Positions 30,368 through 44,669 of a DNA stretch of 64,000 bases are shown in pieces. The stretch's first letter is position 1. The number at the start of each line of letters is the position of its first letter. The stretch is taken from assembly GCA_964019415.1 (NCBI GenBank), contig OZ025882.1, positions 1-64,000 of the forward strand. Direction: 5' to 3'. Source of the DNA: Ianthella basta (Eukaryota; Porifera; Demospongiae; Verongiida; Ianthellidae). The position numbers and the translations under genes were made by a program. Under the pieces are notes generated by a model, which was not told the DNA's origin, ran no database searches, and was given only the letters and a program-made list of their open reading frames with translations.

Positions 30368-32869
30368 TCTTACCTTCTCATATCTTGCCAAATCTTGCCT
30401 AATCGTACCTTGTCATATCTTGCCTAATCTTGCCAAATTCTACCTTGTAATATCTTGCCAAATCTTGCCGAATCTTACTTTGTCATATGTTTCCAAATCT
30501 TGCCAAATCTTGCCAAATCTTACCTTCTCATATCTTGCCAAATCTTGCCAAATCTTACCTTGTCATATCTCGCCAAACCTTGCCAAATCTTGCCAAATCT
30601 TATCTTGCCATATCTCGCCAAATCTTGCCAAATCTTACTTTTTCATATCTTGCCAAATCTTGCCAAATCTTACCTCTTGCCAAATCTTGCCAAATCTTAC
30701 CTTGTCATATCTTGCCAAATCTTGCCTAATCTTACTTTTTCATATCTTGCCAAATCTTGCTTAATCTTACCTTGTCATATCTTGCCAAATCTTACCAAAT
30801 ATTACCTTGTCATATCTTGCCAAATCTTGCCTAATATTGCCTTGTCATATCTTGCCAAATCTTGCCTAATCTTACCTTGTCATATCTTGCCAAATCTTGC
30901 CAAATCTTACCTTCTCATATCTTGCCAAATCTTGCCAAATCTTACCTTGTCATATCTTATCAAATCTTGCTTAATCTTACCTTGTCATATCTTGCCAAAT
31001 CTTTCCAATTCTTACCTTGTCATAAATTACCAAATCTTGCTTAATCTTACCTTCATATCTTGCCAAATCTTGCTTAATCTTACCTTGTCATATCTTGCCA
31101 AATCTTGCCAAATCTTACCATGTCATATCTTGCCAAATCTTGCCTAATCTTACCTTGTCATTTCTTACCAAATCTTGGTTAATCTTACCTTGTCATATCT
31201 TGCTCAATCTTGCCAAATCTAATCTTGTCATATCTTGCCGAATCTTGCCAAATATTACCTTGTCATATCATGCCAAATCTTGCCAACTCTTACCTTGGAA
31301 TATCTTCCCAAATCTTGCCTAATCATACTTTTTCATATCTTGCCAAATCTTGCTTAATCTTACCTTGTCATATCTTGTCAAATCTTGTCAAATCTTACCA
31401 TGTCATATCTTGCCAAATCTTGCCTAATCTTACCTTGTCATATCTTACCAAATCTTGCTTAATCTTACCTTGTCATATCTTGCTCAATCTTGCCAAATCT
31501 AATCTTGTCATATCTTGCCGAAACTTGCCAAATATTACCTTGTCATATCATGCCAAATCTTGCCAACTCTTACCTTGGCATATCTTACCAAATCTTGCCT
31601 AATCTTACCTTGTCATATCTTGCCTAATCTTGCAAATCTTACTATCGATTTGTCATACCTTGCCAAATCTTGCCGAATCTTACCTTGTCATATCTTGCCA
31701 AATCTTGCCAAATCTTACCTTGTCATGTCTTGCCAAATCTTGCCTAATCTTATCATTTCATATTTTGCCAAATCTTGCCAAATCTTGCTTAATCTTACCT
31801 TGTCATATCTTGCCAAATCTTGCCAAATCTTACTTTGTCATATCTCGCCAAATCTTGCCAAATCTTGCCAAATCTTACCTTGTCATATCTTGCCTACTCT
31901 TGCCAAATCTTACCTTCATATCTTGCCAAATTTTGACTAAACTTACCTTGTCATATCTTGCCTAAACTTGCTTAATCTTACCTTGTCATATCTTGCCAAA
32001 TATTACCAAATATTACCTTGTCATATCTTGCCAAATCTTGCCTAATCTTACTTTGTCATATCTTGCCAAATCTTGCCAAATCTTACCCTGTCATATCTTG
32101 CCTAATCTTGCCTAATCTTACTTTTTCATATCTTGCCAAATCTTGCTTAATCTTACCTTGTCATATCTTGCCAAATCTTGCCAAATCTTACCTTGTCATA
32201 TCTTGCCTAATCTTGCCAAATCTTACCTTGTCATTTCTTACCAAATCTTGCCTGATCTTACCTTGTCATATCTTGCCAAATCTTTCCAAGCCTTACCTTT
32301 AAGTTGTCATATCTGGCCAAATCTTGCCTATTCTTACTTTTTCATATCTTGCCAAATCTTGACTAATCTTACCTTGTCATATCTTGCCAAATCTTGCCTA
32401 ATCTTACCTTGTCATATCTTGCCAAATCTTGCCAAATCTTACCTTGTCATATCTCGCCAAATCTTGCCTAATCTTACATTGGCATATCTTACCAAATCTT
32501 GCCTAATCTTGCCAAATCTTACCTTCATATCTTACCAAATTTTGCCTAAACTTACCTTGTCATATCTTGCCTAAACTTGCTTAATCTTACCTTGTCATAT
32601 CTCGCCAAATCTTGCCAAATCATACATTGGCATATCTTACCATATCTTGCCTACTCTTGCCAAATCTTACCTTCATATCTTACCAAATTTTGCCTAAACT
32701 TACCTTGTCATATCTTGCCTAAACTTGCTTAATCTTACCTTGTCATATCTTGCCAAATCTTACCAAATATTACCTTGTCATATCTTGCCAAATCTTGCCT
32801 AATCTTACCTTGTCATATCTTGCCAAATCTTGCCAAATCTTACCTTGTCATATCTTGCCTAATCTTGCC

Positions 32870-35800
32870 TAATCTTACCTTGTCATATCTTACCAAATCT
32901 TGCCTGATCTTACCTTGTCATATCTTGCCAAATCTTGCCAAGCCTTACCTTTAAGTTGTCATATCTGGCCAAATCTTGCCTATTCTTACTTTTTCATATC
33001 TTGCCAAATCTTGACTAATCTTACCTTGTCATGTCTGGCCAAATCTTGCCAAATCTTACCTTGTATATCTTGCCAAATCTTGCCAAATCTTACCTTGTCA
33101 TATCTCGCCAAATCTTGCCAAATCTTACATTGTCATATCTTGCCAAATCTTGACTAATCTTACCTTGTCGTATCTTGCCAAATCTTGCCAAATCTTACCT
33201 TGTCATATCTTGCCAAATCTTGCTAAATCTTTCCATGTCATATTTTACCAAATCTTGCCTAATCTTACTTTTTCATATCTTGCCAAATCTTGCCTAATCT
33301 TACCTTGTCATATCTAGCCAAATCTTGCCAAATCATACCTTGTCATATCTTACCAAATCTTTCCAATTCTTACCTTGTCATATCTTACCAAATCTTACTT
33401 ATAATCTTACCTTCATATCTTTCCAAATCTTGCCAATTCTTCTCTTGTCATATCTTGCCAAATCTTGCCTGATCTTACCTTGTCATATCTTACCTAATCT
33501 TGCCAAATCTTACCTTGTCATATCTTGCCAAATCTTGCCTGATCTTACCTTGTCATATGTTGCTAAATCTTGCCAAATCTTATCTTGTCATATCTTGCCA
33601 AATCTTGCTTAATCTTACCTTGTCATATCTTGCCAAATCTTGCCAAATCTTACTTTGTCATATCTCGCCAAATCTTGCCAAATCTTGCCAAATCTTACCT
33701 TGTCATATCTTGCCTACTCTTGCCAAATCTTACCTTCATATCTTACCAAATTTTGCCTAAACTTACCTTGTCATAGCTTGCCTAATCTTGCTTAATCTTA
33801 CCTTGTCATATCTTGCCAAATCTAACCAAATATTACCTTGTCATATCTTGCCAAATCTTGCCTAATCTTACCTTGTCATATCTTGCCAAATCTTGCCAAA
33901 TCTTATCTTGTCATATCTTGCCAAATCTTGCCAAATCTTACCATGTAATATCTTGCCAAATCTTGCCTAATCTTACTTTTTCATATCTTGCTTAATCTTG
34001 CATATTCTTACCATGTCATATCTTGCCAAATCTTGCCTAATCTTACATTGTCATATCTTACCAAATCTTGCTTAATCTTACCTTGTCATATCTTGCCAAA
34101 TCTTGACTAATTTTATCTTGTCATATCTTGCCAAATCTTGCCTAATCTTACCTTGTCATATCTTGTCAAATCTTGCCAAATCTTACCTTGGCATATCTTA
34201 CCAAATCTTGCCTAATCTTACCTTGTCACATCTTGCCAAATCTTGCCGAATCTTACCTTGTCATATCTTGCCAAATCTTACCAAATCTTACCTTGTCATA
34301 TCTTGCCTAATCATGTCAAATCTTACCTTGTCATATCTTGCCAAATCTTGCCTGATCTTACCTTGTCATATCTTGCCAAATCTTGCCAAGCCTTACCTTT
34401 AAGTTGTCATATCTTGCCAAATCTTCACTAATCTTACCTTGTCATATCTTGCCAAATTTTGCCAAATCTTACCTTGTCATATCTCGCCAAATCTTGCAAA
34501 ATCTTACATTGTCATATCTTGCCAAATCTTGCCAAATCTTGCCAAATCTTACCTTGTCATATCTTGCCAAATCTTGCCAAATCTTACCATGTCATACTTT
34601 GCCAAATCTTGCCTAATCTTACCTTGTCGTATCTTGCCTAATCTTGCCAAATCTTACCTTGTCATATCTTACCAAATCTTGCCTGATCTTACCTTGTCAT
34701 ATCTTGCCAAATCTGTCCAAGCCTTACCTTTAAGTTGTCATATCTGGCCAATTCTTGCCTATTCTTACTTTTTCATATCTTGCCAAATCTTGCCTAATCT
34801 TACCTTGTCATATCTTGCCAAATCTTGCCAAATCTTACCTTGTCATATCTGGCCAAATCTTGCCAAATCTTACCTTGTCATATCTCGCCAAATCTTTCTA
34901 AATCTTACATTGTCATATCTTGCCAAATCTTGCCTAATCTTACCTTGTCGTATCTTGCCAAATCTTGCCATATCTTACCTTGTCATATCTTGCCAAATCT
35001 TGCCTAATCTTTCCATGTCATATTTTACCAAATCTTGCCTAATCTTACTTTTTCATATCTTGCCAAATCTTGCTAAATCTTACCTTGTCATATCTAGCCA
35101 AATCTTGCCAAATCTTACCTTGTCATATCTTACCAAATCATTCCAATTCTTACCTTGTCATATCTTACCAAATCTTACTTATAATCTTACCTTCATATCT
35201 TGCCCGATCTTGCCAATTCTTATCTTGTCATATCTTGCCAAATCTTGCCTGATCTTACCTTGTCATATCTTACCTAATCTTGCCAAATCTTACCTTGTCA
35301 TATCTTGCCAAATCTTGCATGATCTTACCTTGTCATATCTTGCCAAATCTTGCCAAATCTTATTTTTCATATCTTGCCAAATCTTGCTTAATCTTACCTT
35401 ATCATATCTTGCCAAATCTTGCCAAATCTTACTTTGTCATATCTCGCCAAATCTTGCCAAATCTTGCCAAATCTTACCTTGTCTTATCTTGCCTACTCTT
35501 GCCAAATCTTACCTTCATATCTTACCAAATTTTGCCTAAACTTACCTTGTCATAGCCTGCCTAATCTTGCTTAATCTTACCTTGTCATATCTTGCCAAAT
35601 CTTACCAAATATTACCTTGTCATATCTTGCTAAATCTTGCCTAATCTTACCTTGTCATATCTTGCCAAATCTTGCCACATCTTATCTTGTCATATCTTGC
35701 CAAATCTTGCCAAATCTTACCATGTAATATCTTGCCAAATCTTGCCTAATCTTACTTTTTCATATCTTGCCAAATCTTGCATAATCTTAAAATGTCATAT

Positions 35801-36430
35801 CTTGCCAAATCTTGCATAATCTTACCATGTCATATCTTGCCAAATCTTGCCTAATCTTACCTTGTCATATCTTACCAATCTTGCTAAATCTTACCTTGTC
35901 ATATCTTGCCAAATCTTGCCAAATCTTATCATGTCATATCTTGCCAAATCTTTCCTAATCTTACTTTTTCATATCTTGCCTAATCTTGCCAAATCTTACC
36001 TTGTCATATCTTGCCAAATCTTGCCTAATCTTACCTTGGCATATCTTACCAAAACTTGCCTAATCTTACCTTGTCAAATCTTGCCAAATCTTGCCAAATC
36101 TTACCTTGTCATATCTTGCCAAATCTTACCTTGTCATATCTTGCTTAATCTTGTCAAATCTTACTTTGTCATATCTTGCCAAATCTTGCCTGATCTTACC
36201 TTGTCATATCTTGCCAAATCTTGCCAAGCCTTACCTTTAAGTTGTCATATCTTGCCAAATCTTCACTAATCTAACCTTGTCATATCTTGCCAAATTTTGC
36301 CAAATCTTACCTTGTCATATCTCGCCAAATCTTGCCAAATCTTACATTGTCATATCTTGCCAAATCTTGCCTAATCTTACCTTGTCATATCTTGCCTAAT
36401 CTTACCTTGTCATATCTTGCCAAATCTTGC
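32870..36430 (-). repeat. Two copies of an approximately 1,780-bp module
   Basis: Markers recur at this offset: ATAATCTTACCTTCATATC at 33401 and 35181, the CTTTAAGTTGTC variant near 32950 and 34730, and TACCTTCATATCTTACC at 33731 and 35510. The same markers occur in less regular spacing from 31.9 to 38.9 kb, so this is part of a longer series. Edges approximate. Confidence 0.7.
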
Positions 36431-36869
36431 CAAATCTTACCTTGTCATATACTGCCAAATCTTGCCAAATCTTACCATGTCATACTTTGCCAAATCTTGC
36501 TTAATCTTACTTTTTCATATCTTGCCAAATCTTGCTTAATCTTACCTTGTCATATCTTGCCAAATCTTGCCAAATCTTACTTTGTCATATCTCGCCAAAT
36601 CTTGCAAAATCTTGCCAAATCTTGCCAAATCTTACCTTGTCATATCTTCCCTACTCTTGCCAAATCTTACCTTCATATCCTACCAAGTTTTTCCTAAACT
36701 TACCTTAAGTTGTCATATCTTGCCTAAACTTGCTTAATCTTACCTTGTCATATCTTACCAAATCTTACCAAATATTACCTTGTCATATCTTGCCAAATCT
36801 TGCGTAATCTTACCTTGTCATATCTTGCCAAATCTTGCTTAATCTTACCTTGTCATATCTTGCCAAATC

Positions 36870-37570
36870 TTACCATGTAATTTCTTACCAAATCTTGCCT
36901 AATCTTACTTTTTCATATCTTGCCAAATCTTGCTTAATCTTACCTTCTCATATCAAGCCAAATCTTGCCAAATCTTATCTTGTCATATCTTGCCAAATCT
37001 TGCCTGATCTTACCTTGTCATATCTTACCAAATCTTGCTTAATCTTACCTTGTCATATTTGCCAAATCTTTCCAAATCTTATTTTATCATATCTTGTCAA
37101 ATCTTGCCAAATATTACCTTGTCATATCTTGCCAAATCTTGCCAAATCTTATCTTGGCATATCTTACCAAATCTTGCCTAATCTTACCTTGTCATATCTT
37201 GCCTAATCTTGCCAAATCTTACCTTGTCATATCTTGCCAAATCTTGCCAAATCTTACCATGTAATATCTTGCCAAATCTTGCCTAATCTTACTTTTTCAA
37301 ATCTTCCCAAATCTTGCTTAATCTTACCTTGTCATATCTTGCCTAATCTTGCCAAATCTTACCATGTCATATCTTGCCAAATCTTGCTTAATCTTACCTT
37401 GTCATATTTGCCAAATCTTTCCAAATCTTATTTTATCATATCTTGCCAAATCTTGCCAAATATTACCTTGTCATATCTTGCCAAATCTTGCCAAATCTTA
37501 TCTTGGCATATCTTACCAAATCTTGCCTAATCTTACCTTGTCATATCTTGCCTAATCTTGCCAAATCTTA
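36870..37570 (-). repeat. 349-bp tandem duplication
   Basis: Segments ending near 37206 and 37555 match at a 349-bp offset. Both contain the rare variant TCATATTTGCCAAATC, which is missing bases from the usual unit. 349 is ten units minus one base. Edges approximate. Confidence 0.7.
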
Positions 37571-39499
37571 CCTTGTCATATCTTGCCAAATCTTGCCAAA
37601 TCTTACCATGTAATATCTTGTCAAATCTTGCCTAATCTTACTTTTTCATATCTTCCCAAATCTTGCTTAATCTTACCTTGTCATATCTTGCCTAATCTTG
37701 CCAAATCTTACCATGTCATATCTTGCCAAATCTTGCCAAATCTTACCTTGTCATATCTTACCAAACCTTGCTTAATCTTACCTTGTCATATGTTGCCAAA
37801 TCTTGCCAAATCTTATCTTGTCATATCTTGCCAAATCTTGCCAAATATTACCTGTTCATATCTTGCCAAATCTTGCCTAATCTTACCTTGGCATATCTTA
37901 CCAAATCTTGCCTAATCTTACCTTGTCATATCTTGCCTAATCTTGCCAAATCTTACCTTGTCATATCTTGCCAGATCTTGCCGTATCTTACCTTGTCATA
38001 TCTGGCCAAATCTTCCCAAATCTTACCTTGTCATATCTTGCCTAAACTTGTCAAATCTTACCTTGTCGTATCTTGCCTAATTTTGCCTGATCTTACCATG
38101 TCATATCTTGCCAAATCTAGCCAAGCCTTACCTTTAAGTTGTCATATTTTGCCAAATCTTGCCTATTCTTACTTTTTCATATCTTGCCAAATCTTGACTA
38201 ATCTTACCTTGTCATATCTTGCCAAATCTTGCCAAATCTTACCTTGTCATATCTCGTCAAATCTTGCCAAATCTTACGTTGTCATATCTTGCCAAATCTT
38301 GCCTAATCTTACCTTGTCATATCTCACCAAATCTTGCCAAATCTTACCTTGTCATATCTTACCAAATCTTGCCAATTCTTACCATGTCATATTTTGCCAA
38401 ATCTTGCCTAATCTTACTTTTTCATATCTTGCCAAATCTTGCTTAATCTTACTTTGTCACATCTTGCCAAATCTTGCCAAATCTTACCTTGTCATATCTT
38501 GCCTAAACTTGTCAAATGTTACCTTGTCGTATCTTGCCAAATCTTGCTTTTAATCTTTCCTTCATATCTTGCCAAATCTTGCCAAATCTTACCAAAAATT
38601 ACCTTCTCATATCTTGCCTACTCTTGCCAAATCTTACCTTGTCATATCTTGCCAAATCTTGCCTGATCTTAACTTGTCTTATGTTGCCAAATCTTGCCAA
38701 GTCTTACATTTAACTTATCATATCTTGCCAAATCTTGCCTAAACTTACTTTTTCATATCTTGCCAAATCTTGCTTAATCTTACCTTTGTCATATCTTGCC
38801 AAATCTTACCAGATCTTACTTTGTCATATCTCGCAAAATCTTGCAAAATCTTGCCAAATCTTATCTTGCCATATCTTGCCTACTCTTGCCAAATCTTACA
38901 TTCATATCTTACCAAATCTTGCCTAAACCTACCTTGTCATATCTTGCCAAATCTTGCCAAATCTTACCTTGTCATATCTTGCCAAATCATTCCAATTCTT
39001 ACCTTGGCATATCTTACCAAATCTTGCTTAATCTTACCTTCATATCTTGCCAAATCTTGCCAAATATTACCTTGTCATATATTGCCAAATCTTGCCAAAT
39101 CTTACCTTGTCATACCTTTCCAAATCTTGCCTAATCTTACCTCATCATATCTTGCCAAATCTTGCCAAATCTTACCTTGTCATATCTTGCCAAATCTTGC
39201 TAAATGTTGCCAAATCTTACCTTGTCATATCTTGCCTAATCTTGCCAAATCTTACCTTGTCATATCTTGCCAAAATCTTGCCTGATCTTACCTTGTCATA
39301 TATTGCCAAATCTTGACTTATCTTTTTTTGTCATATCTTGCGAAAGCTTACCTTGTCATATCTTACCAAATCTTCCTTAATCTTACTTTTTCATATCTTG
39401 CCAAATCTTGCTTAATCTCACCTTGTCATATCTTGCCAAATCTTGCCAAACATTACCTTGTCATATCTTGCCAAATCTTGCTTAATCTTACCTTTTCAT

Positions 39500-41150
39500 A
39501 TCTTGCCAAATCTTGCCAAACTTTATCTTCTCATATCTTGCCAAATCTTGCCAAATATTACCTTATCATATCTTGCCAAATCATGCCAAATCTTACCTTC
39601 TCATATCTTGCCAAATCTTGACTAATCTTACCTTGTCATATCTTGCCAAATCTTGCCAAATATTACCTTGTCATATCTTGCCAATTCTTGCCGAATCTTA
39701 CCTTGTCATATCTTGCCAAATCTTGCCAAATATTCCCTTGTCACATCTTGCCAAATCTTGCCAAAACTTATCTTGTCATATCTTGCCAAATCTTGCCTAA
39801 TCTTACCTTCATATCTTGCTTAATCTTATCAAATCTTAACTTGTCATATCTTGCCAAATCTTACCTAATCTTACTTTTTCATATCTAGCCAAATCTTGCT
39901 TAATCTTACCATGTCATATCTTGCCAAATCTTGCCAAAATCTTACCTTCAGTTGTCATATCTTGCAAAATCTTGCCTTATCTTGCCAAATTTTTCTTAAT
40001 CTTACCTTGTCATATCTTGCTAAATCTTACGAAATCTTACCTTGTCATATCTCGCCAAATCTTGCCTAATCTTGCCAAATCTTACCTTGTCATAACTTGC
40101 CAAATCTTGCCTAATCTTACCTTGTCATATCTTGCCAAACCTTGACTAATCTTACCTTGTCATATCTTGCCAAATCTTGCCAAATATTACCTTGTCATAT
40201 CTTGCCAAATCTTGCCATATCTTACCTTGTCATATCTTGCCATATCTTGACTAATTTTACCTTGTCATATCTTGCCAAATCTTGCCAAATCTTACCTTGT
40301 CATATCTTGCCAAATCTTGCCAAATCTTACCTTGTCATATCTTACCAAATCTTGCTTAATCTTACCTTGTCATATCTTGCCAAGTCTTGCCTAATCTTAC
40401 CTTGTCATATCTTGCCAAATCTTGCCAAATCTTACCTTCTCATATCTTGCCAAATCTTGACTAATCTTACCTTGTCATATCTTGCCAAATCTTGCCAAAT
40501 ACTACCTTGTCATATCTTGCCAATTCTTGCCGATTCTTACCTTGTCATATCTTGCCAAATCTTGCCAAATATTCCTTTGTCATATCTTGCCAAATCTTGC
40601 CAAAGCTTATCTTGTCATATCTTGCCAAATCTTGCCTAATCTTACCTTCATATCTTGCTTAATCTTGCCAAATCTTAACTTGTCATATATTGCCAAATCT
40701 TGCCTAATCTTACTTTTTCATATCTAGCCAAATCTTGCTTAATCTTACCATGTCCTATCTTGCCAAATCTTGCCAAATCTTACCTTCAGTTGTCATATCT
40801 TGCAAAATCTTGCCTTATCTTACTTTTCATATCTTGCCAAATCTTGCTTAATCTTACCTTGTCATATCTTGCCAAATCTTACCAAATTTTACCTTGTCAT
40901 ATATCACCAAATCTTGCCTAATCTTGCCAAATCTTGACTAATCTTACCTTGCCATATCTTGCCAAATCTTGCCAAATCTTACCTTGTCATATCTTGCCAA
41001 ATCTTGCCAATTCTTACCTTGTCATATCTTACCAAATCTTGCTTAATCTTACCTTGTCATATCTTGCTAAATCTTTCCAATTCTTACCTTGTCATATCTT
41101 AAAATATCTTGCTTAATCTTATCTTCATATCTTGCCAAATCTTGCCCAAT
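39500..41150 (-). repeat. 839-bp tandem module
   Basis: Variant order at 39643-39888 recurs at 40482-40727 (offset 839, 24 units minus one base), followed in both copies by the CTTCAGTTGTCATATC variant. Homologous modules also occur in the palindrome arms and near 44.1-44.6 and 48.2-49.9 kb. Edges approximate. Confidence 0.7.
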
Positions 41151-41839
41151 CTTATCTTGCCATATCTTGCCAAAGCTTGCCAAATATTACCTTGTCATAT
41201 CTTGCCAAATCTTGCCAAATCTTACCTTGTCATATCTTTCCAAATCTTGCCTTATCTTACCTTATTATATCTTGCAAAATCTTACCAAATCTTAATTTGT
41301 TATATGTTACCAAATCTTGCCAAATCTTACCTTGTCATATCTTGCCTAATCTTGCCAAATTTTACCTTGTCATATCTTGCCAAATCTTGCCTGATCTTAC
41401 CTTATCATATCTTGCCAAATCTTGTCAACTCTTACCTTTAAGTTGTCATATCTTGCAAAATCTTGCCTATTCTTCCTTTTCGTATCTTGCCAAATCTTGC
41501 TTAATCATACCTTCTCATATCTTGCCAAATCTTGACTAATCTTACCATGTCATATCTTGCCAAATCTTGCCGAATCAAACCTTGTCATATCTTACCAAAT
41601 CATGCTTAATCTTACCTTGTCATATCTTGCCAAATCTTGCCAAATCTTATCTTGTCATATCTTGCCAAATCTTGCCAAATATTACCTTGTCATATCTTGC
41701 CAAATCTTGCCAAATCTTACCTTGGCATATTTTGCCAAATCTTGCCTAATCTTACTTTTTCATATCTTGCCAAATCTTGCCAAATCTTATCTTGTCATAT
41801 CTTGCCAAATCTTGCGAAATCTTACCTTGTCATATCTTG

Positions 41840-43551
41840 CCAAATCTTGCCGAATCTTACCTTGTCATATCTTACTAAATCTTGCCAAATCTTGCCAAAT
41901 CTTACCTTGTCATATCTTGCCTAATCTTGCCAAATCTTACCTTCTCATATCTTGCCAAATGTTGCCTGATCTTACCTTGTCATATCTTGCCAAATCTTGC
42001 TTAATCTTACTTTTTCATAATTTGCCAAATCTTGACTAATCATACCTTGTCATATCTCGCCAAATCTTGCCAAATCTTACCTTATTATATCTTGCCAAAT
42101 CTTGCCTAATCTTACCTTGTCATATCTTGCCAAATCTTGCCAAATCTTATTCTGTCAAATCTTGCCAAATCTTGCCAAATCTTATCATGTCATATCTTGC
42201 CAAATCTTTCCTAATCTTACTTTTTCATATCTTGCCAAATCTTACTTAATCTTACCTTGTTATATCTTGCCAAATCTTGCCAAATCTTACCTTGTCATAT
42301 CTTGCCAAATCTTACCTTGTCATATCTTGCCAAATCTTTCCAATTCTTACCTTCTCATATCTTACCAAATCTTGCTTAATTTTACCTTCATATCTTGCCA
42401 AATCTTGCCAAATCTTATCCTGTCATATCTTGCCAAATCTTGCCAAATCTTACCTTATCATATCTTGCCAAATCTTGCCTAATCTTACCTTGTCATATCT
42501 TACCTAATCTTGCCAAATCTTATTCTGTCAAATCTTGCCAAATCTTGCCAAATCTTACCATGTCATATCTTGCCAAATCTTTCCTAATCTTACTTTTTCC
42601 TATCTTGCCAAATCTTACTTAATCTTACCTTGTTATATCTTGCCAAATCTTGCCAAATCTTACCTTGTCATATCTTGCCAAATCTTACCTTGTCATATCT
42701 TGCCAAATCTTTCCAATTCTTACCTTCTCATATCTTACCAAATCTTACTTAATTTTACCTTCATATCTTGCCAAATCTTGCCAAATCTTATCCTGTCATA
42801 TCTTGCCAAATCTGGCTAAATATTACCTTTTCATATCTTGCCAAATCTTGCTTAATCTTATCTTGTCATATCTTGCCAAATCTTGCGAAATATTACTTTA
42901 TCATATCTTTCCAAATCTTGCCGAATCTTACCTTGTCATATCTTACTAAATCTTGCCAAATCTTGCCAAATCTTACCTTGTCATATCTTGCCTAATCTTG
43001 CCAAATCTTACCTTCTCATATCTTGCCAAATGTTGCCTGATCTTACCTTGTCATATCTTGCCAAATCTTGCTTAATCTTACTTTTTCATAATTTGCCAAA
43101 TCTTGACTAATCATACCTTGTCATATCTCGCCAAATCTTGCCAAATCTTACCTTATCATATCTTGCCAAATCTTGCCTAATCTTACCTTGTCATATCTTG
43201 CCAAATCTTGCCAAATCTTATTCTGTCAAATCTTGCCAAATCTTGCCAAATCTTACCATGTCATATCTTGCCAAATCTTTCCTAATCTTACTTTTTCATA
43301 TCTTGCCAAATCTTACTTAATCTTACCTTGTTATATCTTGCCAAATCTTGCCAAATCTTACCTTGTCATATCTTGCCAAATCTTACCTTGTCATATCTTG
43401 CCAAATCTTTCCAATTCTTACCTTCTCATATCTTACCAAATCTTGCTTAATTTTACCTTCATATCTTGCCAAATCTTGCCTAATCTTATCCTGTCATATC
43501 TTGCCAAATCTTGCCAAATATTACCTTATCATATCTTGCCAAATCTTGCCA
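41840..43551 (-). repeat. 1,071-bp offset duplication with partial copy between
   Basis: Segments of about 41840-42480 and 42911-43551 match closely at an offset of 1071 bp, and a partial copy lies between them (around 42535-42819). All include the rare variants TATTCTGTCAAATC and CTTACCTTCTCATATC in the same order. Edges approximate. Confidence 0.75.
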
Positions 43552-44669
43552 AATCTTACTTTGTCATATCTTGCTAAATCTTGCCTAATCTTACCTTGTC
43601 ATATCTTGCCAAATCTTGCCGAATCTTGCCTTGTCATATCTTACCAAATCTTGCCAAATCTTGCCAAATCTTACCTACTCATGTCTTGCCTAATCTTGCC
43701 ATATCTTACCTTCTCATATCTTGCCAAATCTTGCCTGATCTAACCTTGTCATATCTTGCCAAATCTTGCCAAGTCTTACCTTTAATTTGTCATATCTTGC
43801 CAAATCTTGCCTATTCTTCCTTTTCATATCTTGCCAAATCTTGCTTAATCCTACGTTTTCATATCTTGCCAAATCTTGCCAAATCTTACCTTGTCATATC
43901 TTGCCAAATCTTGCCAAATTTTACCTTGTCATAACTTGCCAAATCTTGCCTAATGTTACCTTGTCATATCTTGCCAAATCTTGCCTAATCTTACTTTTTC
44001 ATATCTTGCCAAATCTTGCTTAATCTTACCTTGTCATATATTGCCAAATCTTGCCAAATATTACCTTGTCATATCTTGCCAAATCTTGCCTGATCTTACC
44101 TTGTCATATATTGCCAAATCTTGACTTATCTTTCCTTGTCATATCTAGCGAAAGCTTACCTTGTCATATCTTACCAAATCTTCCTTAATCTTACTTTTTC
44201 ATATCTTGCCAAATCTTGCTTAATCTCACCTTGTCATATCTTGCCAAATCTTGCCAAACATTACCTTGTCATATCTTGCCAAATCTTGCTTAATCTTACC
44301 TTGTCATATCTTGCCAAATCTTGCCAAACTTTATCTTCTCATATCTTGCCAAATCTTGCCAATTATTACCTTATCATATCTTGCCAAATCATGCCAAATC
44401 TTACCTTCTCATATCTTGCCAAATCTTGCCAAATATTACCTTGTCATATCTTGCCAATTCTTGCCGAATCTTACCTTGTCATATCTTGCCAAATCTTTCC
44501 AAATATTCCCTTGTCACATCTTGCCAAATCTTGCCAAAACTTATCTTGCCTTATCTTGCCAAATTTTGCTTAATCTTCCCTTGTCATATCTTGCCAAATC
44601 TTACCAAATCTTACCTTGTCATATCTCGCCAAAACTTGCCTAATCTTGCCAAATCTTACCTTGTCATAT

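Noticed and set aside
34439-35539. 366-codon frame resembling a hydrophobic membrane protein
   Set aside because: Apparent membrane-like Leu/Ile richness comes from ATCTTGCC-type units read in frame. It has the same origin as every other frame in the array.
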